Shown here: one piece after another, positions 42,078 to 50,145 of the stretch
How the letters are laid out: the number at the start of each line of letters is the position of its first letter
How positions within the stretch are numbered: the first letter of the stretch is position 1
Assembly: GCF_009674775.1 (NCBI RefSeq)
Contig: NZ_WKKE01000026.1
Location: 28,540-92,539 of the forward strand
DNA from: Flavobacterium sp. LC2016-23
Lineage (GTDB): Bacteria > Bacteroidota > Bacteroidia > Flavobacteriales > Flavobacteriaceae
DNA: 64,000 nt
Direction of reading: 5' to 3'
Notes under the pieces: generated by a model
The model's database searches: none
The model's input: only the letters and a program-made list of their open reading frames with translations
What the model was told of the DNA's origin: nothing
Program-made: the position numbers and the translations under genes

Positions 42078-43505
42078 ATGACTAAAACTGCTCAATCGGT
42101 ATGGGAAAACTGTTTGTCCTTTATAAAAGACAATATTCAAGACCAGGCATACAAAACCTGGTTCGAACCAATCAAATCAGTTGAGCTAACCGACAACGCG
42201 TTATATATTCAAGTACCTAGTAAATTTTTCTACGAATGGCTGGAAGAACACTACGTTAAATTATTGAAAGTTGCGCTTACCAAAGAACTGGGAAAAAACG
42301 CAAAGTTACTCTATAAAATCAAAATGGAAAACACTTATGGTAATAAACAGCCGTTTACCGAACAGCTGCCAAGTGCCAACAGAGTGCCAATGAAACCGCA
42401 AGAGGTTGATGCTCCGTTTAAAAACTTAAATCCGGAACTTAAAAACCCGTTTGTAATTCCCGGAATCCGAAATTTAAAAATTGAATCCCAGTTAAATGCG
42501 AACTACAGTTTTGACAATTTCCTTGAAGGAGATTCCAACCGTTTAGCGCGTTCTGCGGGTATGGCCGTTGCCAATAAACCCGGAGGAACTTCCTTTAATC
42601 CATTATTGATTTTTGGCGGAGTTGGTTTGGGAAAAACACACCTCGCGCATGCAATAGGCGTTGAAGTAAAAGACAAATACCCTGAAAAAACGGTTTTATA
42701 TATTTCTGCCGAAATTTTCACACAACAATATATTGACTCTGTAAAAAAGAACAATCGTAATGATTTCATTCACTTTTACCAGTTAATTGATGTTTTGATC
42801 ATTGATGATGTCCAGTTTTTATCCGGGAAATCGGGAACTCAGGATGTTTTCTTCCATATTTTCAATTATTTACATCAAAACGGAAAACAGGTAATTTTAA
42901 CGTCTGACAAAGCTCCTGTTGACATGCAGGATATCGAGCAGCGTTTGTTATCCCGTTTCAAATGGGGATTATCTGCCGAATTACATCAACCGGATTATGA
43001 GACGCGTATTTCCATCTTAAAAAATATTCTGTATCGCGATGGTGTCGAAATGCCGGAAGATATTATTGAATATGTGGCAAGAAATATCAAAACCAACGTC
43101 AGAGAATTAGAAGGCGCTATTATTTCGTTAATCGCACAATCTTCTTTCAATAAAAAAGAAGTTACAATTGAGCTGGCTAAAAGCGTTGTAGAGAAATTTG
43201 TTAAAAATGTAAAGAGAGAAATCTCTATCGATTATATTCAAAAAATTGTATCCGATTATTTTCAGTTGGATATTGAAACACTCCAGTCCAAAACCAGAAA
43301 AAGACACGTTGTTCAGGCAAGACAATTGGCAATGTTTTTTGCAAAGAAATTCACTAAAGCTTCTTTGGCAAACATTGGTTCACAAATTGGAGACCGTGAT
43401 CACGCTACTGTATTACATGCTTGTAAGACAGTTGATAATTTAGTTTCCACAGACAAACAATTCAAAAAATTTGTCGAAGACATCAATAAAAAACTAACGC
43501 TATAA
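42078..43505 (+). CDS. dnaA: Chromosomal replication initiator DnaA
   Basis: DnaA opens the origin and recruits DnaB. In 475 residues the N-terminal domain I starts WENCLSFIKDNIQDQAYKTWFEPIKSVEL. Domain III has P-loop GGVGLGKTHLAHAI near 179-192 and Walker B LIIDDVQFL near 239. The C-terminal domain IV carries the DNA-binding signature GDRDHATVLHACKTVDNL near 437-454. ATG 42078 is the start. The upstream gap has a TTGTTCACA at 41984-41992, one mismatch from a DnaA box (TTATNCACA). The low-molecular-weight phosphatase gene follows after nine bases. Confidence 0.98.
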   Translation: MTKTAQSVWENCLSFIKDNIQDQAYKTWFEPIKSVELTDNALYIQVPSKFFYEWLEEHYVKLLKVALTKELGKNAKLLYKIKMENTYGNKQPFTEQLPSANRVPMKPQEVDAPFKNLNPELKNPFVIPGIRNLKIESQLNANYSFDNFLEGDSNRLARSAGMAVANKPGGTSFNPLLIFGGVGLGKTHLAHAIGVEVKDKYPEKTVLYISAEIFTQQYIDSVKKNNRNDFIHFYQLIDVLIIDDVQFLSGKSGTQDVFFHIFNYLHQNGKQVILTSDKAPVDMQDIEQRLLSRFKWGLSAELHQPDYETRISILKNILYRDGVEMPEDIIEYVARNIKTNVRELEGAIISLIAQSSFNKKEVTIELAKSVVEKFVKNVKREISIDYIQKIVSDYFQLDIETLQSKTRKRHVVQARQLAMFFAKKFTKASLANIGSQIGDRDHATVLHACKTVDNLVSTDKQFKKFVEDINKKLTL

Positions 43506-43514
43506 ACGCGAGTC

Positions 43515-43982
43515 ATGCCAGTAAAAATTTTAATGGTTTGTTTGGGGAATATTTGCAGATCACCTTTAGCCGAAGGTATTTTAGCATCAAAATTACCTCA
43601 GGATAAATTTATTGTTGATTCCGCCGGAACAGGATCCTGGCATATAGGCCATGCTCCCGACAAACGGTCGATTGCAGTCGCTCAGAAAAATGGCTTATGC
43701 ATTCACAATCAAAAAGGAAGACAATTTAAAACTGCTGATTTCGATGAATTTGATTATATCTATGTGATGGATAATTCAAATTACCGTGATGTCATCCATC
43801 TGGCCAAAACCCCGGAGCACAAAAATAAAGTACGCCTTATTTTAAACGAATTATTTCCGGATGAAAATGTAGATGTCCCGGATCCGTATTTTGGAGCAGA
43901 AAATGGTTTTGATACTGTATACCAAATGTTAGATGAAGTAGCCGAAGTCATTTCCGAAAAACTAATCAAAGCACATCCTTAA
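43515..43982 (+). CDS. Low-molecular-weight protein-tyrosine phosphatase
   Basis: A 155-residue LMW phosphatase. The CX5R loop is VCLGNICRSP with Cys9 and Arg15, preceded by KILMVCLGN. The general acid Asp is in VPDPYFG near residue 118, and DSAGTGSWHIGHAPDKRS is the other conserved stretch. Substrates are tyrosine-phosphorylated proteins, or possibly arginine phosphates. It starts nine bases after the dnaA stop, a linkage I believe is conserved in Flavobacteria. Confidence 0.95.
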   Translation: MPVKILMVCLGNICRSPLAEGILASKLPQDKFIVDSAGTGSWHIGHAPDKRSIAVAQKNGLCIHNQKGRQFKTADFDEFDYIYVMDNSNYRDVIHLAKTPEHKNKVRLILNELFPDENVDVPDPYFGAENGFDTVYQMLDEVAEVISEKLIKAHP

Positions 43983-44070
43983 TTAATTCTTTTCATTTTT
44001 TTCTCCTAAAGAAATCGTGAAAAGAAATTTCTATTTTTACAAAATCCGTTTTATCACTAAAAAAACGCAC

Positions 44071-44784
44071 ATGAAGCTTCCAGGAAAATTATATTTAATT
44101 CCAACAACAATGGGCGAAAGCGATCCGATGGATGTTTTGCCACAAACCGTAAAAAGAAGTATCGAACTTATAGATTATTATATTGTTGAAAACGACAAAA
44201 CGGCCCGAAAATCAATAAAAGCAGTATATCCAGAAAAGAAACAGTCAGAACTGGTGCTTTTTACCCTTAACAAACGCACTGAACCGAGCGAACATCTAGA
44301 GTTCATAAAACCGTTGTTAGAAGGAAAAAACATGGGATTAATGAGCGAAGCCGGATGTCCCGGAGTGGCAGATCCCGGTGCCGTAATTGTAAAACTGGCA
44401 CATGAAAAGGGAATTCAGGTCATTCCGCTGGTTGGTCCTTCGTCTATATTGATGGCGATGATGGCTTCCGGAATGAACGGACAAAGTTTTACCTTCAATG
44501 GCTATTTGCCTATTGACAAAGACGAGAAAAAATCAGCCTTAAAGTATTTTGAAAAATTATCCCAGGATAAAAACCAATCTCAGCTTTTTATTGAAACACC
44601 CTACCGAAACAACAAATTGATCGAAGACATTTTGCAGATTCTAAATCCTGCCACCCATCTTTGCATCGCAACCGATATCACCTTACCAACCGAATTCATT
44701 AAAACAATGCGTATTTCGGATTGGAAGAAAATTAAAGTGGATCTTCATAACAGACCTACGATTTTTATTATTCATAAAATGTAA
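44071..44784 (+). CDS. RsmI-like SAM-dependent methyltransferase
   Basis: A 237-residue tetrapyrrole-methylase-fold enzyme. It starts MKLPGKLYLIPTTMGESDPMDVLP. The SAM-binding region is GLMSEAGCPGVADPGAVIVKLAHEKGIQVIPLVGPSSILMAMMASGM and the fold ends with QLFIETPYRNNKLIEDIL. The pattern matches RsmI, which 2'-O-methylates 16S rRNA C1402, but this short form lacks the usual C-terminal domain and its product is uncertain. ATG 44071 is chosen; the frame continues upstream to GTG 44017 without family similarity. Confidence 0.88.
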   Translation: MKLPGKLYLIPTTMGESDPMDVLPQTVKRSIELIDYYIVENDKTARKSIKAVYPEKKQSELVLFTLNKRTEPSEHLEFIKPLLEGKNMGLMSEAGCPGVADPGAVIVKLAHEKGIQVIPLVGPSSILMAMMASGMNGQSFTFNGYLPIDKDEKKSALKYFEKLSQDKNQSQLFIETPYRNNKLIEDILQILNPATHLCIATDITLPTEFIKTMRISDWKKIKVDLHNRPTIFIIHKM

Positions 44785-44806
44785 ACGAATTTTAAAACCA
44801 TTCATT

Positions 44807-45232
44807 ATGAAAAAGTTTCTATTCCTGATTTTGATTTGTTTTGCACAGTTTACATTTTCACAAACGACAAGAGAACGCGGAAAACCTGCTGTAGAACCAA
44901 CAAACACAGTAGCTAATGAAAATCTCATCTATGCTATTAACGGAATAGATACAAAACCTGAATTTCCGGGGGGCAGTACTGAATTTACCAATTTTCTGGA
45001 AAAGAATTTTATAAAGCCCACCGATAAACCAACCATAAAAGGAAAAATCCATTTTACTTTTATAATCGAAAAGGACGGTTCTTTAAGTGATATAAAAATA
45101 CTAAGAGATCTTGGTTCCCAAACAGGAGACGAAGCGGTTCGTATTTTAACATTAGCTCCAAAATGGACTCCCGGAAAACAAAACGGAAAAGAAGTCCGGA
45201 CTTTAAATGGCGGCTCTATCACTATTAAGTAG
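44807..45232 (+). CDS. Secreted TonB C-terminal domain protein
   Basis: A 141-residue protein with a signal peptide (MKKFLFLILICFAQFTFS, cut before QTTRER). The mature part is a TonB_C-like fold: PEFPGGSTEFTNFLEKNFIKPTD, then GKIHFTFIIEKDGSLSDIKILRDLGSQTGDEAVRILTLAPKWTPGKQNGKEVRT. It lacks the membrane helix and Pro-rich linker of TonB, so it is not an energy transducer itself. Similar small secreted proteins abound in Flavobacteria with no known role. It follows the RsmI-like gene by 22 bases. Confidence 0.85.
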   Translation: MKKFLFLILICFAQFTFSQTTRERGKPAVEPTNTVANENLIYAINGIDTKPEFPGGSTEFTNFLEKNFIKPTDKPTIKGKIHFTFIIEKDGSLSDIKILRDLGSQTGDEAVRILTLAPKWTPGKQNGKEVRTLNGGSITIK

Positions 45233-45279
45233 GCCTGTCTTCTATTCCACTCACAAGTTTTTAAACCACAAACTTTCTC

Positions 45280-46407
45280 ATGAGTAAACTTCCAAATATA
45301 ACGACCAGCATCTTTACGGTCATGTCAAAAATGGCAGCCGAATATAATGCCATCAACCTTTCGCAGGGATTCCCTAATTTTCCTGTTGATGAAAGACTGA
45401 CCGACATTCTGGCGAAATTGACCAAAGAAAATGTACATCAATATACACCAATGGCCGGTTATCCACCATTGATGCATCAGATTGCGAAGTTAATTCAGAA
45501 CTCCTACAACAGAACAGTGCATCCGGAAACCGAAATTTTGGTTACCGCCGGGGCTACTCAGGGAATTTTCACTACGATTTTGGCATTGGTCAAAACCGGT
45601 GATGAAGTTGTTATTTTAGATCCGAGTTACGATTCGTACGAATCTCCGGTTCTTCTTTGCAATGCAAAACCCGTTCGCATAGCTTTAAACTATGATTATA
45701 CGCCCAATTGGGAAACGATTGAAAAAGCCTGTTCGTCGAAAACAAAGATGCTTATCATCAATAATCCGCACAATCCGACAGGAAAAATTTTGACTTCAAC
45801 TGATTTTGCAGAACTCGAAAAAATACTTTCCAAATATCCTGAGATCCTCATTTTGTCGGATGAAGTGTACGAATACATTACTTTCGAAGAAAAACATATT
45901 TCAGCCCACACCAAAGATTTTCTTTTGGATCGCTGTATTATGGTTTCCTCTTTCGGGAAGTCATTTCACATTACAGGCTGGAAAATTGGGTACACCATCG
46001 CCCCGGAATATCTGATGAAAGAAATTAAAAAGGTACATCAGTTTTTGGTTTTTAGTGTCAACAGTATTTCGCAGGCTGCCATCAGTCAGTATCTGGAGGT
46101 TGTGGATGTAAAACTGCTTGGAAAATTCTATCAGGAAAAAAGAGATTATTTTCAAAAACTGCTTCAAAACAGCCGCTTTGAATTGAAACCATGTGAAGGA
46201 ACTTATTTTCAGGTAGCTTCTTATGCCACTATTTCAGATGAAGATGATGTGACATTCTGTAAAAAACTAATCACCGATCATGGCGTAGCCGCGATTCCGA
46301 TTTCAACTTTTTACTCCGATCATAAAGATCAGAAATTAATCCGTTTTTGCTTTGCCAAAGACGATTATACCTTAGAATCTGCAGCAAAAAAATTAAGTAA
46401 TATATAA
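45280..46407 (+). CDS. Methionine aminotransferase-like class I/II aminotransferase
   Basis: A 375-residue PLP enzyme. The start is LPNITTSIFTVMSKMAAEYNAINLSQGFPNFPVD, typical of the YbdL/KAT group. Conserved stretches include NNPHNPTGKI and ILSDEVYEYITFE. The PLP lysine 227 is in SSFGKSFHITGWKIGY, and the substrate Arg is near the end in LIRFCFAKDDYTL. YbdL transaminates methionine and kynurenine-like substrates. It has its own start with a 47-base gap and is followed by an SDR gene after 78 bases. Confidence 0.93.
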   Translation: MSKLPNITTSIFTVMSKMAAEYNAINLSQGFPNFPVDERLTDILAKLTKENVHQYTPMAGYPPLMHQIAKLIQNSYNRTVHPETEILVTAGATQGIFTTILALVKTGDEVVILDPSYDSYESPVLLCNAKPVRIALNYDYTPNWETIEKACSSKTKMLIINNPHNPTGKILTSTDFAELEKILSKYPEILILSDEVYEYITFEEKHISAHTKDFLLDRCIMVSSFGKSFHITGWKIGYTIAPEYLMKEIKKVHQFLVFSVNSISQAAISQYLEVVDVKLLGKFYQEKRDYFQKLLQNSRFELKPCEGTYFQVASYATISDEDDVTFCKKLITDHGVAAIPISTFYSDHKDQKLIRFCFAKDDYTLESAAKKLSNI

Positions 46408-46485
46408 AGTTTATCAAAATTTTATAACATTATTATGCGTGCATCCTATTTATTTATTTAATATTGTAATAAAAAGAAAAAAAAT

Positions 46486-47367
46486 ATGAGCTATACAGAT
46501 AAAATGTTAAGAGATGACGCTTTAAAGGGTAAAGTCATTGTCGTTACAGGCGGCGGAAGTGGTTTAGGAAAAGCAATGACTAAATATTTCCTGGAATTAG
46601 GAGCTCAGGTAGCGATTACTTCGAGAGATTTAGAGAAGCTGAAAACTACTGCAACGGAGCTTGAAAGCGAAACTGGCGGAAAATGTTTACCGGTTCAGTG
46701 TGACGTTCGTCATTATGAAGAAGTAGAAAACATGCTTCAGGAAGTTTTGAAAACTTTTGGCAAAGTAGATGTTCTTTTGAACAACGCAGCCGGAAATTTC
46801 ATTTCTCCAACAGAGCGATTGTCTGCAAATGCATTTGATACTGTTATAGATATCGTATTGAAAGGTTCCAAAAACTGTACACTTGCTTTTGGTAAACACT
46901 GGATTGACACTAAGCAGACATCAGCTACCATTTTGAATATCGTGACCACTTATGCCTGGACCGGTTCTGCATACGTAGTGCCAAGTGCTACAGCAAAAGC
47001 GGGCGTTTTAGCCATGACAAGAAGTCTTGCTGTGGAATGGGCGAAATACGGAATCCGTTCTAACGCCATTGCTCCGGGACCGTTCCCGACAAAAGGTGCA
47101 TGGGACAGATTGTTACCCGGAGATTTAGCTGAAAAATTTGATATGGCCAAAAAAGTGCCATTGAAACGTGTAGGCGATCATCAGGAATTAGCCAACCTGG
47201 CTGCTTACCTGGTTTCTGATTTTTCTGCTTATGTAAACGGTGACGTAATAACAATTGACGGTGGTGAATGGCTGAAAGGCGCAGGACAATTCAATTTACT
47301 GGAAGCAATTCCCGAAGAACTTTGGGACCAGCTTGAAATGATGATAAAAGCGAAAAAGAATAAGTAA
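46486..47367 (+). CDS. SDR oxidoreductase, 2,4-dienoyl-CoA reductase-like
   Basis: A 293-residue short-chain dehydrogenase. The NADP motif is VTGGGSGLGKAM near 19-30, NNAAGNFISPTERLS and the core TYAWTGSAYVVPSATAKAG follow, and PGPFPTKGAWDRL. These features are typical of dienoyl-CoA reductase (DECR), where the Tyr of the usual YxxxK is replaced by Ser, while the Lys is kept. It may reduce dienoyl-CoA from unsaturated fatty acid oxidation. Co-linear with the aminotransferase but separated by 78 bases; it has its own terminator. Confidence 0.88.
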   Translation: MSYTDKMLRDDALKGKVIVVTGGGSGLGKAMTKYFLELGAQVAITSRDLEKLKTTATELESETGGKCLPVQCDVRHYEEVENMLQEVLKTFGKVDVLLNNAAGNFISPTERLSANAFDTVIDIVLKGSKNCTLAFGKHWIDTKQTSATILNIVTTYAWTGSAYVVPSATAKAGVLAMTRSLAVEWAKYGIRSNAIAPGPFPTKGAWDRLLPGDLAEKFDMAKKVPLKRVGDHQELANLAAYLVSDFSAYVNGDVITIDGGEWLKGAGQFNLLEAIPEELWDQLEMMIKAKKNK

Positions 47368-47421
47368 ATAATAATGTGCTTACTAAATTCAGAATATTTT
47401 CAAAAATTATACTGATTGCAC

Positions 47422-47457
47422 TAAATCCCGATGGCTTTGCTGTCGGGATTTTTTTTG
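47422..47457 (+). terminator. Terminator after the DECR-like gene
   Basis: AAATCCCGA pairs with TCGGGATTT around TGGCTTTGCTG, then a T-run. Another 130 bases before udk are A/T rich with no ORF. Confidence 0.85.
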
Positions 47458-47590
47458 TTCCTTTTTAACCATATAAGTTATATAAGTTCAATGAAGTATT
47501 GCTTTCTTTAAATATCAGGCTGCTTACATATACTTATATTGCTTTTATGGTTTAAATACATAATATGTTTATACAATCCACTTAAATTAT

Positions 47591-47598
47591 TATTTTTG
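47591..47598 (+). promoter_or_regulatory. -7 element of udk
   Basis: TATTTTTG fits TAnnTTTG, 34 bases before the ATG. A GTTTA at 47567-47571 may be a weak -33 (about 19-20 bases away). Confidence 0.45.
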
Positions 47599-47624
47599 CC
47601 GGACAAATATATAACAACAAATTT

Positions 47625-48233
47625 ATGCTCATTATTGGAATTGCAGGAGGAACAGGAAGTGGAAAAACAACAGTAGTACACCAAATCATGAACGAATTAC
47701 CAGACACAGAAGTCGGTGTAATTTCCCAGGATTCCTACTACAAAGAAACCACTAATCTATCATTTGACGAAAGAGCATTAATTAATTTTGACCATCCGCG
47801 TGCTATTGATTTTGATTTACTGGTAAAACATTTAAAAGCGCTAAAAGCCGGAGAAACAATAGATCAGCCTGTTTATTCATTCATTCAGCACAACAGAACC
47901 GATGATACGGTTTCTACACATCCCAGAAAAGTAATGATTGTTGAAGGGATTCTGATTTTAACCAATCCCGAGCTTCGTGATCTTTTTGACATTAAAATAT
48001 ACGTTCACGCTGATTCTGATGAAAGATTAATCCGTCGTTTGAAACGTGATATTTCAGAACGAGGACGTGATATCGATGAAGTTTTAACACGTTACCAAAA
48101 CACCTTAAAACCTATGCATGAGCAATTTATCGAGCCGTCAAAAGCTTTTGCGGACATCATTATACCCAACGACAAATACAATACTGTTGCTATTGATGTG
48201 GTCCGGGCAGTAATAAATCAGAGAATTTCATAA
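47625..48233 (+). CDS. udk: Uridine kinase
   Basis: Phosphorylates uridine and cytidine with ATP or GTP. The 202-residue protein has the P-loop GIAGGTGSGKTT at 5-16, then ISQDSYYKETTNLSFDERALINFDHPRAIDF (nucleoside site) and IVEGILILTNPELRDLFDIKIYVHADSDERLIRRLKRDISERGRD. Length is normal for Udk. Followed by a hairpin with TTTATGTC/GACATAAA arms (48297-48322), which may be its terminator. Confidence 0.97.
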   Translation: MLIIGIAGGTGSGKTTVVHQIMNELPDTEVGVISQDSYYKETTNLSFDERALINFDHPRAIDFDLLVKHLKALKAGETIDQPVYSFIQHNRTDDTVSTHPRKVMIVEGILILTNPELRDLFDIKIYVHADSDERLIRRLKRDISERGRDIDEVLTRYQNTLKPMHEQFIEPSKAFADIIIPNDKYNTVAIDVVRAVINQRIS

Positions 48234-48296
48234 TTTTTATTGTAAATTTATTCCATAATCCTGATAGCTATCGGGACCCAATTTCGCCTTTATTTT

Positions 48297-48322
48297 TTTA
48301 TGTCCGTCGCGGCAGACATAAA
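48297..48322 (+). terminator. Hairpin after udk
   Basis: TTTATGTC (48297-48304) pairs with GACATAAA (48315-48322). A CTGATAGCTATCGGG word with a perfect GATAGCTATC core lies just before it (48261-48275). Confidence 0.5.
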
Positions 48323-48374
48323 AGGATTATCGGGGCTAAAAAAGAAATCAAACCATAAGTAATAATTGTTTAAA

Positions 48375-48716
48375 GTGAAAATTAAAATAACAAATCCGTA
48401 TAAAGGCAAATCCTGGTTCAGGTTCCTGGGCAATAAATATGTTTGGGTATTACTGTTTTTTGTAGTTTGGATGTTATTTTTAGACAATTACTCCTATTTT
48501 GACCATCGCTTTTTAGACAATCAGATCAATGAGCTCGAAGACAATAAAAAATACTATCAGGAGGAAATTAAAAAAGATCAGGAACAAATCAAGCAACTGA
48601 AAAATCCGGAACAGATCGAAAAATATGCCCGCGAAAAGTACTTTATGAAAAAAGACAGCGAAGACATATACATCATTCAATTTGAAGGAGACACTATTCA
48701 GGATAATAAAGAATAA
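48375..48716 (+). CDS. DivIC/FtsB-like septum protein
   Basis: A 113-residue bitopic protein. A short cytosolic start (MKIKITNPYKGKSWFRFLGNK) precedes one membrane helix (YVWVLLFFVVWMLFL) near 22-37. A coiled coil follows (NQINELEDNKKYYQEEIKKDQEQIKQLKNPEQIEKYAREKYFM), ending in EDIYIIQFEGD. This matches FtsB/DivIC, part of the divisome. The start is GTG 48375, matching homologue N-termini; an alternative TTG is at 48366. It precedes mutA by 17 bases, an accidental rather than functional linkage. Confidence 0.87.
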   Translation: MKIKITNPYKGKSWFRFLGNKYVWVLLFFVVWMLFLDNYSYFDHRFLDNQINELEDNKKYYQEEIKKDQEQIKQLKNPEQIEKYAREKYFMKKDSEDIYIIQFEGDTIQDNKE

Positions 48717-48733
48717 TCAGAAAAAAGCAACCA

Positions 48734-50098
48734 ATGGCGACTACCCTATTCGACGATTTTAGTCCAGTTTCATCCAAACAATGGAAACAAAAAATTCAGT
48801 TTGAACTGGATGGAGCTGATTATAACGAAACTGTAATCTGGCACTCTCCCGAAGATATTCAGGTAAAACCGTTTTACCACAGAGACGAATTCTCAAAAAC
48901 AGCTGCTGTAGAGACAAAAGCTGCGGATTTTAAGATCTGTCAGAACATCTTTGTTTATGATATTGAAAAATCAATTCAAAGAGCCGTAAATACTATTGAA
49001 AGAGGTGCTGAAAGCCTTCGTTTTACAATAGAAAACGATAAAACAGATATTCAGAAACTGTTAGAAAATCTTCCTTTAGAAAACAGGATTGTTTACTTTA
49101 ATTTGAAATTTATTTCAATCGATTTCGTGAAATTATTAGATACAATTTCAATACAGAAAAAAAGTACTTTTTATTGCAATATCGATCCCATTGGCCATTT
49201 TGCACGCGAAGGAAACTGGTTTACGACAACCGACAAAAATAATTTTGAAACCATTAATTTAATTTCAAAAGCAACTACAAATCTATCTTTGATCAGCATT
49301 GATTCGGGTCTATATCAAAATGCCGGTGCCAATATTACGCAGCAAATTGCCTATAGTCTGGCACATGCCAATGAATATTTGAATCGTTTGACTACTCTTC
49401 CGAAACAAATCGTTTTTGAAATTTCCGTTGGAACCAATTATTTTTTTGAAATTGCAAAACTTCGTGCCTTACGAATGATTTTCAAATTAATTGCCAGTGA
49501 GTACGATCCGGAATTAGAGTGTCATTTATTAGTGACCCCTACAAAACGCAACAAAACGATTTACGATTATAACGTCAATATGCTTCGCACCACAACCGAA
49601 TGCATGTCGGCAATTCTGGGTGGTGCAGACGCCGTTGCCAATTTACCTTATGACTCTTTATACCATAAAGACAATGAGTTTGGGGATCGAATTGCCAGAA
49701 ACCAATTGCTGGTTTTAAAGCATGAAAGTTATTTTGACAAAGTAAATAATCCTGCCGACGGAAGTTATTATATTGAAAGTTTAACGATGCAGCTGGCAGA
49801 GAAAAGTTTAAAACTATTCAAAGATATTGAAGCTGACGGAGGTTTTCTAAAGCTTTTAAACGACGGGACCATTAAAAAGAAAATTCAGGAAAGCGCTCAT
49901 AAAGAGCAGGAATTATTCGATTCTAAAAAAGAAGTTTTGCTGGGAACGAATAAATATCCCAATAAAGATGACAAAATGAAACATGATTTGGAATTGTTTC
50001 CTTTCGTAAAAGTAAAACCACGAAAAACATTAATTACACCCATTATAGAAAAAAGATTAGCCGAAAAACTGGAACAAGAACGTTTAGAACTAGAATAA
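48734..50098 (+). CDS. mutA: Methylmalonyl-CoA mutase small subunit
   Basis: The small subunit of the B12 enzyme that interconverts succinyl-CoA and methylmalonyl-CoA. It has 454 residues with a catalytic-barrel-like fold but no cobalamin domain: it starts TLFDDFSPVSSKQWKQKIQFELDGADYNETVIWHSPEDI. It has the ADAVANLPYDSLYHKDNEFGDRIARNQLLVLKHESYFDKVNNPADGSYYIE region that mirrors MutB, but without its B12 domain. mutB follows in 47 bases. Typical for Bacteroidetes propionate or branched-chain use. Confidence 0.93.
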   Translation: MATTLFDDFSPVSSKQWKQKIQFELDGADYNETVIWHSPEDIQVKPFYHRDEFSKTAAVETKAADFKICQNIFVYDIEKSIQRAVNTIERGAESLRFTIENDKTDIQKLLENLPLENRIVYFNLKFISIDFVKLLDTISIQKKSTFYCNIDPIGHFAREGNWFTTTDKNNFETINLISKATTNLSLISIDSGLYQNAGANITQQIAYSLAHANEYLNRLTTLPKQIVFEISVGTNYFFEIAKLRALRMIFKLIASEYDPELECHLLVTPTKRNKTIYDYNVNMLRTTTECMSAILGGADAVANLPYDSLYHKDNEFGDRIARNQLLVLKHESYFDKVNNPADGSYYIESLTMQLAEKSLKLFKDIEADGGFLKLLNDGTIKKKIQESAHKEQELFDSKKEVLLGTNKYPNKDDKMKHDLELFPFVKVKPRKTLITPIIEKRLAEKLEQERLELE

Positions 50099-50145
50099 TC
50101 ATTTTTCAAAGTAATTAATAAAAAACTACTCAAAAGAGTATTTCC

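Noticed and set aside
50099..50145. Cobalamin riboswitch in front of mutA or mutB
   Set aside because: The gaps are 17 and 47 bases and carry no B12-box-like sequence.
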